From Deltaproteobacteria bacterium (GTDB lineage: Bacteria > Desulfobacterota > DSM-4660 > Desulfatiglandales > HGW-15): DNA of 5,980 nt. Made by a program: the position numbers and the translations under genes. How positions within the stretch are numbered: position 1 is the first letter of the stretch; the number at the start of each line of letters is the position of its first letter. Below, piece after piece: positions 1 through 4,754 of this stretch. The DNA lies in assembly GCA_019307805.1 (NCBI GenBank), contig JAFDIX010000289.1, forward strand, positions 1 to 5,980, read 5' to 3'. The notes beneath the pieces are model-generated. The model was not told where the DNA came from and did no database searches. It saw only the letters and a program-made list of their open reading frames with translations.

Positions 1-2
1 GT

Positions 3-188
3 CCCTTTGAAGTATTGTCCGGCACACTATACACGCATGAAGGATTCCAGGCAACCCTGATGCACCAGGGAGGAATCATTTGCAGCGGTTGCGGGATAGG
101 TTTTCAGGCGGGACGGTTAAACGACCGGCATGGTGTATTGTTTCTCTGCAGATCTCCAACTAAATTGGAGATGATCCGATCATTTTAA
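3..188 (+). CDS. possible C-terminal end of an unknown gene entering from the left edge
   Basis: A reading frame is open from the left edge (first whole codon at 3) to a TAA at 186-188, giving about 61 residues. It includes a Cys-Ser-Gly-Cys pair near the middle (81-92) and ends in KLEMIRSF. I do not recognise the family. The two other plus frames close early (TGA at 7-9 and at 58-60), and the minus strand here is broken by several stops, so this is the only frame that could be coding. It would be convergent with the stress-protein gene, with 9 nt of 3' overlap. Sixty-one open codons at this base composition can easily arise by chance, so the region may equally be non-coding. Confidence 0.28.
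   Translation, partial: PFEVLSGTLYTHEGFQATLMHQGGIICSGCGIGFQAGRLNDRHGVLFLCRSPTKLEMIRSF
26..54 (-). promoter_or_regulatory. candidate leftward sigma70-type promoter
   Basis: On the minus strand, TTGCCT (49-54, four of six matches to the -35 consensus) is followed after exactly 17 bp by TATAGT (26-31, five of six matches to the -10 consensus). It would drive a leftward gene outside the window. The match could be chance, and it lies inside the possible reading frame on the other strand. Confidence 0.25.
152..172 (-). terminator. weak hairpin just after the usp stop codon
   Basis: ATCTCCAA (152-159) and TTGGAGAT (165-172) form a perfect 8-bp stem with a 5-nt loop. It starts 8 nt beyond the stop codon of the leftward stress-protein gene. 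No T-run follows it on the minus strand, so it is not a standard intrinsic terminator. It may instead be a transcript-end stabiliser or an inefficient terminator. Confidence 0.35.
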
Positions 189-626
189 ATTGATGGGAAC
201 CGTCACCACAGGGACAGGAGAATTCTTCACCACCTTTTCGGCGACACTGCCGTAATGAAAGATCCCTTTTCGGCCGTGACTGGCCATGACCACCATATCA
301 ATTTTCTCTTCTTCAACCATTTTGAGGATGACCTCGGCGGGATCGCCGAGGGCCACGTGCTTGATATAGAGCTTGCACCCCTGCAGGTGGTTATCGCAGA
401 CCTCGTCAAGGCGGTTCTGGGCGGTTTTTTCTTCCCACTCATGTATCTTGTCTATGTGGGAGCGATCAAAGGTCCCATACCAGGGTTCGTGTTCGCCCAG
501 TTCCGGGATCACATAGAGGACATGTACCTCGGTCTGGTATTTCTCCCCCAGGGACTCTACATAGGGCAGGGCCGATTCGGCGTTTTCCGAGAAGTCAGTG
601 GGCCAGAGGATTTTTTTCATTTCCAT
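180..626 (-). CDS. universal stress protein, UspA family, single domain
   Basis: This 148-residue protein is the usual length for a single Usp domain (Rossmann-like alpha/beta fold, cytoplasmic, normally dimeric). The N-terminus KKILWPTDFS carries the conserved first strand and the Asp (D11) that lies near the nucleotide in ATP-binding members. The C-terminal signature is at residues 115-127: ASHG, a short loop, then GS, followed by VAEKVVKNSPVPVV, the standard last strand. The family motif is G-x2-G-x9-G-[ST]. Here the first Gly is Ala and the loop has 7 residues, so nucleotide binding cannot be assumed. The start is the first ATG of MEM, because AAGGAGG lies 7 nt upstream and would be 13 nt from the second ATG. 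The gene is transcribed alone, divergent from the EEP gene. Family members help survival under starvation, oxidants or low oxygen. The specific role here is unknown. Confidence 0.95.
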   Translation of the reverse strand: MEMKKILWPTDFSENAESALPYVESLGEKYQTEVHVLYVIPELGEHEPWYGTFDRSHIDKIHEWEEKTAQNRLDEVCDNHLQGCKLYIKHVALGDPAEVILKMVEEEKIDMVVMASHGRKGIFHYGSVAEKVVKNSPVPVVTVPINLK

Positions 627-633
627 AGGAGCA

Positions 634-640
634 CCTCCTT
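634..640 (-). promoter_or_regulatory. strong ribosome binding site of the stress-protein gene
   Basis: On the minus strand AAGGAGG is a full-length Shine-Dalgarno match, 7 nt before the ATG at 626-624. This decides between the two nearby ATG codons. Confidence 0.85.
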
Positions 641-865
641 GATAAGCATTCGGGGCCTTTTCCGGGTTGCGCCTGATCTGTCTCTTGAATGGGTCTATTT
701 CCCCTTTGATGCCTCACAGACATCGGTTAGACACGAAAAAACCTGGTGCCCGTTAAGCCTGCCTGGAATCCTGGACAAATGATCAGGTTCTGTGAGACAA
801 ATCCCAAAAGGCCTTGGTTTAAATGTATTGACAAAAAATGATATTGCAAGACACGTAACTGCTCA

Positions 866-906
866 GGTTCAAGGTTCAAGAGTTCACACCCGTGAACGGC
901 TACGGG
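866..906 (+). promoter_or_regulatory. structured 5' leader of the EEP gene
   Basis: Two exact tandem copies of GGTTCAA (866-872, 873-879) are followed by the related GAGTTCA. Then comes a perfect inverted repeat, GTTCAC (882-887) with GTGAAC (892-897) and a 4-nt loop. A second pairing is possible between CCCGT (889-893) and ACGGG (902-906). It shares bases with the first, so the two hairpins exclude each other, and the second ends one base before the Shine-Dalgarno region. It could be an operator (the inverted repeat) or a switchable leader. The stems are short and no known riboswitch class is recognised. Confidence 0.3.
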
Positions 907-922
907 TAGGGAGATGCCAATG
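907..922 (+). promoter_or_regulatory. ribosome binding site favouring the ATG at 920
   Basis: TAGGGAG occupies 907-913. It abuts the ATG at 914 with no spacer but stands 6 nt from the ATG at 920. This supports a protein beginning MRVMTFN, which also starts at the conserved first strand of the EEP fold. Confidence 0.6.
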
Positions 923-1690
923 CGTGTGATGACTTTTAACATTCGATTTGAAAACCATCAGGACGGTGCACGATCCTGGTTTTTCAGAAGGGAAAGGGTC
1001 AAGGACCTCATCCTGCATTATGCGCCTGACATCATCGGGACACAGGAGGGGATGTGGCACCAACTGCTCTATCTGAGGGACCATTTGCCGGGCTATCACC
1101 TCCATGCGCCGGAGAGGGTGCTGGATGCCACCTGCCAGTACCCGTCACTGTTCTTTGACGGGAATAGTCTCATGAACCGGGATGGGGGAGAATTCTGGCT
1201 GTCCGAGAACCCCCATATCCACCGAAGCAAGAGCTGGGACAGTGCATTTCCGAGAATGATGGGCTATGGAGAATTTGAATGGAAGGATGGCGGCGACACC
1301 TTTTGGGTGGCTGTCACCCATCTGGACCACGCGGGGGAGGAGGCCCGACTTCAACAGGCCAGGATCATTGCACAGTGGTTCGGTCAGGTGAAGGGTCCGG
1401 CCATCCTGATGGGGGATTTTAATGACCGGCCGGGATCACCCTCCCATCAGTTGCTTACCGCCCCCGAGACCGGGCTCAGAGACACCTGGGAACTGCTGGA
1501 TAGGGAAGAGGGAGATGGGAGCTACACCCATCATGGATTTACGGGGGTTCCTCAAAAAAGCCGTATGGACTGGATACTGGTCAGTTCCCACCTTCGCGTC
1601 AAAAGGGCAGAGATTATTCGGGACCACATCAATGGCTCCTATCCTTCGGACCATTTTCCCTACATGGTGGATCTGGAAATGATTCCCTGA
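914..1690 (+). CDS. endonuclease/exonuclease/phosphatase (EEP) superfamily metal-dependent hydrolase
   Basis: This protein of 258 residues (256 from the preferred start) is a complete cytoplasmic EEP domain without signal peptide or membrane segment. The catalytic motifs appear in order: MTFNIRFEN (metal-site Asn, N9), GTQE (metal-binding Glu, E45), a THLDHAGEEAR block (H136, D138), MGDFND (D168, N170), RMDWI (D219) and the terminal SDHFP (D246-H247 catalytic pair). FWLSE and the THLDHxGxEAR block are typical of the bacterial EEP-1-like subgroup rather than of ExoIII or DNase I. Members hydrolyse phosphodiesters or phosphomonoesters using Mg2+. The substrate cannot be read from sequence, and nuclease, sugar-phosphatase or lipid-phosphatase activity are all possible. 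The start at 914 leaves AGGGAG directly against the ATG; the second ATG at 920 has a 6-nt gap and is more likely. It is a single gene, convergent with the radical SAM gene. Confidence 0.92.
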   Translation: MPMRVMTFNIRFENHQDGARSWFFRRERVKDLILHYAPDIIGTQEGMWHQLLYLRDHLPGYHLHAPERVLDATCQYPSLFFDGNSLMNRDGGEFWLSENPHIHRSKSWDSAFPRMMGYGEFEWKDGGDTFWVAVTHLDHAGEEARLQQARIIAQWFGQVKGPAILMGDFNDRPGSPSHQLLTAPETGLRDTWELLDREEGDGSYTHHGFTGVPQKSRMDWILVSSHLRVKRAEIIRDHINGSYPSDHFPYMVDLEMIP

Positions 1691-1692
1691 GG

Positions 1693-1727
1693 GTAAATAT
1701 CCGGGTCCAGAGGACCCGGATATTTAC
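1693..1727. terminator. bidirectional terminator hairpin between convergent genes
   Basis: The arms at 1693-1708 and 1712-1727 are perfect inverted repeats of 16 bp around an AGA loop. The core is GC-rich (CCGGGTCC) and the base is AT-rich (GTAAATAT), so the 3' side of the stem ends in TATTTAC on either strand, standing in for a T-tract. It lies 2 nt after the EEP stop and 17 nt after the radical SAM stop, the place expected for a terminator shared by both convergent transcripts. Confidence 0.85.
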
Positions 1728-1744
1728 TTCCACAGATGTTCCTT

Positions 1745-3766
1745 TCAGGCGGGAGGTTCCACCAGATTCATCTTCCCAAGTTCCTGTAGCGCATCGAGGC
1801 ACATTGTGTAAAATGCCTCATAGGTCATTTCCGCGCCGTATCGGCCATGCAACTGCCTGCAGATCTCATCCAGTGATAACCTACCGTCGCAAAGGGACAG
1901 AAAGTCCTTTCCAAAATCATTGATCTCTGAGACATCCAGATGGTTCCCTTCCTGTTTGAACACAAGAAAGGTTTCCTTTTTCGGGTAACTCTCCCTGAAG
2001 ATGGCTGCCTTCATCTCGGCGATGATGTGGGGCATGTCAAAGGAAAAGCCCTGCAGGATAATCTCCCGATTTATTTGGGGGCTGAAGTCTCCGATCCGGT
2101 GGAGGTCTATATGGAAGCTGCTCTCTGTGAGGTCGAATTTCCCTGCCTCCAGGGCCTGGGTTTCATATGCCGCCACCTCGTGAATGTGCCGGAACCTGGG
2201 GGTTTTGCCGTCCCCCAGCATCTCCTGGACAAAGGGGACGAAGTGGGCGTAGCAATCCTGGGGCAGGAGGGTGGGTTGATCTCTCCCCGTCCTCTTGGCA
2301 AGCCAGTCCATCCACTGGAGGAACAGTTCCGAGGGGGATCCCCCCAACTCCATGGTGAGCAGGAGAAAGGTCCTTGGATAAAAGTTCACGATGATCGGGA
2401 AGTAGCTTGCGATAAGGTTCAATTCCCGGAGTGGGCGTGCCGGGCAGGTGAGGTTGTAAAAACTGCTGAAAACGGCCGGGTCCCCGTTGATCAGGTCTTC
2501 ATCCCCGGGCAGCCGTCTTCCCTGGTCAAACTCGAGTCCCAGAGAAAAATAGGTGTCCACCTCCCGGACAATGCGTTCCCTGTAATTGTGGTACAGGTCG
2601 GTCCCGGGGAGAATGGTGGTCAGCTGGATGAGGGGATTGCTGTTTCCCAGATTGCCCGTCATCAACGCCAGCTTCAGGGTTTCGTCAATGTCCGACCTTT
2701 GCTCCTCAGGGAACCCGATCACATAGCTCAAGGTGGGAATGATTCCTTGATCCGTGGTTTCGGTGACCCGTTGATACAATATCTCCCGATCGATGTTCTT
2801 ACGAATGAATGCAAGGGTCCTCTCAGAGCCCGAGTCAATGCCATAACACATGGATTCACATCCCGCCTCCCGCATGAGGCCAAGGAGCGGGGCATCCACG
2901 CTGTCCAGTCTTGATATACAGTACCAGGGGATATGGTTTAAGCGCGCCTCGATGACACGACGGCAGAAGTCCTCCACAAAGGACCTCTTGGCTGTGAACT
3001 GGTCGTAGGCCAGAAGAAAACACTCCGCACCGAAGTTCTCATGGAGGTGCCGCATCTCCTTGACCAACCGTTCAACGGAAAAGGTCCGGGTCCGCCTTCG
3101 CCACATGATGGATTCGGAGCAGTAGATGCATTTATGGGGGCATCCCCGGCCCACCTCCAGAATGGCAATGCTTCTTGGGATTTCGCAGGCATCCCGGTAT
3201 TCGGAAAAGGGAGGGAGAAAACTGTAATCCGGGAGGGGAAGGTCATCCAGGTCCTTGATGAGCTCGCGATCCTCGTTTTGGATAATTCTCTGACCCTTTC
3301 GGAAGGTCACACCGGCGACCCCCTGCCCCGGTTCCCCCTTCTCGTAGGCCTGAACCAATTCCGGGAATGTGATCTCTCCTTCTCCACGTACGATGGCGTC
3401 GATCCAGGGATACCCGACCAATGTCTCCCGGTCCACAAAGGAGGCATTATGCCCCCCGATCACAATCCTGAGCCCCTGTTTGGCCTCTTTGATCCTCTGG
3501 GCGATCTGGAGCACCGGGGGGTAGGTGGTGCACTGTGCGGAGAAGGCCACAAGGTCCGGGTCCTCTTCCATGATCATTTCCGCACATTCGTCATAGATAC
3601 GGGGTCCCATGGAAAGCCTCCCCTGGCGAAGGGCAAGGACAAAATCAAAGAGCACCGTCTGGTGCGGGGAAGACTTGAGGGCCGTGGCCAGGTTGATAAG
3701 CCCCAGGGGGGGCAGGTCGTAAATGGATTCAAGATAATAGGGGGGAAACACAAGCGCTATTTTCAT
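1745..3766 (-). CDS. B12-binding domain / radical SAM protein with PqqD-like C-terminal segment
   Basis: This is a 673-residue cytoplasmic enzyme. Residues 1-140 form a cobalamin-binding Rossmann-like domain: the KIALVFPPYY start, LPPLGLINLATAL, DLVAFSAQ, IVIGGHNASF and IVRGEGEITFPEL are hallmarks of B12-dependent radical SAM proteins. The DxHxxG lower-ligand motif is not seen, as is usual in this group. Residues 195-420 are the radical SAM barrel, with the [4Fe-4S] cysteines C209-x3-C213-x2-C216 in GRGCPHKCIYC, the SAM-contact segment YGIDSGSE (308-315) and GFPEE (351-355). Residues 420-600 are unassigned. Residues 605-670 resemble PqqD-like small winged-helix domains (CDGRLSLDEICRQL, then a helix ending ELGKMNLVE). 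Class members perform methylations, ring formations and other radical reactions; the substrate here is unknown. GAGGAAA lies about 9 nt before the ATG. It is co-oriented with the upstream leftward genes, 78 bp away. Confidence 0.93.
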   Translation of the reverse strand: MKIALVFPPYYLESIYDLPPLGLINLATALKSSPHQTVLFDFVLALRQGRLSMGPRIYDECAEMIMEEDPDLVAFSAQCTTYPPVLQIAQRIKEAKQGLRIVIGGHNASFVDRETLVGYPWIDAIVRGEGEITFPELVQAYEKGEPGQGVAGVTFRKGQRIIQNEDRELIKDLDDLPLPDYSFLPPFSEYRDACEIPRSIAILEVGRGCPHKCIYCSESIMWRRRTRTFSVERLVKEMRHLHENFGAECFLLAYDQFTAKRSFVEDFCRRVIEARLNHIPWYCISRLDSVDAPLLGLMREAGCESMCYGIDSGSERTLAFIRKNIDREILYQRVTETTDQGIIPTLSYVIGFPEEQRSDIDETLKLALMTGNLGNSNPLIQLTTILPGTDLYHNYRERIVREVDTYFSLGLEFDQGRRLPGDEDLINGDPAVFSSFYNLTCPARPLRELNLIASYFPIIVNFYPRTFLLLTMELGGSPSELFLQWMDWLAKRTGRDQPTLLPQDCYAHFVPFVQEMLGDGKTPRFRHIHEVAAYETQALEAGKFDLTESSFHIDLHRIGDFSPQINREIILQGFSFDMPHIIAEMKAAIFRESYPKKETFLVFKQEGNHLDVSEINDFGKDFLSLCDGRLSLDEICRQLHGRYGAEMTYEAFYTMCLDALQELGKMNLVEPPA

Positions 3767-3844
3767 AGAAAAATTTCCTCATACAGGCCTGTGACACCGG
3801 GAAGGACCAGTCGGCTCCAACCGCATGTTCAGGCGGGCCTCTGG
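3767..3844. promoter_or_regulatory. gap upstream of the radical SAM gene with a small palindrome
   Basis: The gap contains the perfect 10-bp palindrome ACAGGCCTGT (3783-3792), about 17 nt before the radical SAM start, which could be an operator half-site pair or chance. I see no convincing -35/-10 pair on the minus strand and no terminator hairpin for the gene ending at 3845. Either an atypical promoter or read-through from the right is implied. Confidence 0.25.
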
Positions 3845-4495
3845 CTATTGCCGGCGCTGCTCAATACCCTGAAATGCTGATGAATGGGTGCTGACTGGAT
3901 AACCTGCCGCCAGTGTACGAATCACTGAGGCAGGTGTCAACACCCGTACCGGATAACGGATAGTACGCACCGGGGGGTGTTCATATCCGGCCGGACTCCA
4001 ACGCAGCAATTGATTTCTCAACACCAGGTAGGCGATTTGTTCATCGCCCGTAACAAAGGCTCCGTCAGGCAGATTTTCAATCGAGTTACAGAACCTGTGC
4101 GCCTGACTGCTTGTCGCTATCCTTTCCTGATGTAGAACGGCGTCTAAAGTGGTTGCGGCAGGCCGTGGTGAGCAAGCTATTTCCGAATTAGCTTTTGCCC
4201 AGATTTCTCGAAAGAGATTGAATCGTTCTCGTTGGCATTCGGCGCATGGTCGATGTCCGGCTGCTAGAGCAGTCGATTCATCAAGGAAGAACAACTCTGT
4301 GTAACGACCTGGCGTCATGATTGAGCGTTTTCGACCCTTGAAGTCGAGGAGGCAAATAATCCACCGTTTGCCTTGGAATTGGCGTCGAATCTGCTCGTGG
4401 TCGTCGTGCAAACATCCGCGATTTCCCATGAATGTCCCGCGAGCTGATGTTGCTATCAAAGTGCTGAACGGCGTTACACGATTTCGTCTTGGCAT
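3845..4495 (-). CDS. conserved protein of unknown function with HxxCxxC motif
   Basis: From the ATG at 4495 this is a 216-residue soluble protein with no signal peptide or membrane helix. The sequence pattern matches a conserved bacterial family of about this length that I know only as hypothetical. Blocks seen in order are NRVTPFSTLIA, ARGTFMGNRGCLHD, RWIICLLDFKGR, PGRYTELFFLDE, GHRPCAECQRERF (H81, C84, C87), LPDGAFV, SPAGY and VLTPAS. The His and two Cys could bind a metal, but no function is established. The frame is open further, to an ATG at 4576, but the family-like sequence begins at MPRRNRVTPF. The Shine-Dalgarno match is weak (AAAGG, 12 nt upstream). The gene overlaps the end of the alkA remnant by 22 nt, which suggests translational coupling when alkA was intact and a possible link with DNA repair. 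That link is inference. Confidence 0.82.
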   Translation of the reverse strand: MPRRNRVTPFSTLIATSARGTFMGNRGCLHDDHEQIRRQFQGKRWIICLLDFKGRKRSIMTPGRYTELFFLDESTALAAGHRPCAECQRERFNLFREIWAKANSEIACSPRPAATTLDAVLHQERIATSSQAHRFCNSIENLPDGAFVTGDEQIAYLVLRNQLLRWSPAGYEHPPVRTIRYPVRVLTPASVIRTLAAGYPVSTHSSAFQGIEQRRQ

Positions 4496-4620
4496 ATTGG
4501 AAGCGCGCCTTTCTTTCGTTCGATCAAATAAAAATGCCATAATAGTCTTGCCGCAACGGCTCTCCACGGCTGCCATGCATCACTCATTTTCCTCACCTCT
4601 TCCGGCGTCGGCCGCCTCAA
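4474..4620 (-). pseudogene. alkA: 3' remnant of alkA-type DNA-3-methyladenine glycosylase gene
   Basis: From about 4620 down to the TGA-free frame's stop at 4474, the sequence reads RRPTPEEVRKMSDAW, then QPWRAVAARLLWHFYL and ERKKGALPI. The pattern [RxPTxxE...W-x-PWR-x-VAA-x-LLW] is the last helix region of AlkA-family HhH-GPD glycosylases, which excise alkylated bases. The helix-hairpin-helix and catalytic Asp regions are absent. The open frame runs up to a TTG at 4752, two bases before the clsC-like stop, but the translated stretch in between is not AlkA-like. A neighbouring frame (about 4622-4705) reads LLKGVRELGKRDG and could be slightly more alkA joined by a one-base loss near 4621, but this is weak. 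The gene is therefore 5'-truncated and almost certainly inactive. Family assignment rests on about 45 residues. Confidence 0.62.
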
Positions 4621-4729
4621 CCATCTCTTTTGCCCAATTCTCGTACACCCTTCAGTAATGTGAGACGGTTCAATCGTTTCTTCATTCTGAGCAATATTTC
4701 TCGCTACCAGGTTTTTCACATTTTTCCCA
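4621..4729. other. degenerate stretch between clsC and the alkA remnant
   Basis: This stretch has no recognisable protein. On the minus strand three short frames overlap, one of them containing an ATG followed by KKRLNRLTLLKG. None has a good Shine-Dalgarno site or a known match. No inverted repeats, target-site duplications or transposase fragment are visible that would explain how the 5' part of alkA was lost. The breakpoint of the truncation should lie in here. Confidence 0.4.
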
Positions 4730-4754
4730 CTAGAGCTGACTTTCGGGGGCAATT

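Larger units (their letters stand above)
627..913. other. divergent intergenic region between usp and the EEP gene
   Basis: These 287 bp separate two divergently transcribed genes and should hold both promoters. A perfect TTGACA lies at 828-833 in an AT-rich patch on the plus strand, but no acceptable -10 box sits 16-18 bp downstream. On the minus strand TTGCAA (845-850) and TACATT (823-828), 16 bp apart, are a weak alternative pair. No sigma54 site was found. Open frames crossing this region on either strand look like chance extensions of antisense frames. I see no RNA gene here. Confidence 0.5.

Noticed and set aside
733..760. Terminator or sigma54 promoter suggested by GGCACC plus TTTTTT on the minus strand
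   Set aside because: No stem precedes the T-run (only direct CCAGG repeats), and the GG/GC spacing of a -24/-12 promoter is not met.
255..782. 175-codon open frame on the plus strand across usp and its upstream region
   Set aside because: Antisense to the clear UspA gene for most of its length and low-information beyond it; no ribosome binding site of note.
727..1105. Short minus-strand frames (727-942 and 884-1105) over the EEP leader and 5' end
   Set aside because: They overlap the structured leader and the conserved EEP start on the other strand, and have no family features.
1940..2914. 324-codon open frame on the plus strand opposite the radical SAM gene
   Set aside because: Its translation shows no domain or motif and it is the exact antisense of a gene with clear catalytic motifs; long antisense frames are common at this GC content.
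3041..3880. 279-codon open frame on the plus strand
   Set aside because: Antisense to the radical SAM gene over most of its length, proline/glycine-rich with no recognisable fold; treated as a shadow.
4496..4576. Upstream start at 4576 for the 216-residue unknown protein (would add 27 residues)
   Set aside because: The extra residues correspond to the out-of-frame reading of the alkA remnant, and family-like sequence begins only at the ATG at 4495.
4621..4752. Separate small gene starting with TTG at 4752, two bases after the clsC stop
   Set aside because: Rare start codon, no Shine-Dalgarno site, no recognisable protein before the alkA-like end; better explained as a chance in-frame extension of the remnant, especially since the original clsC end lies at 4730.
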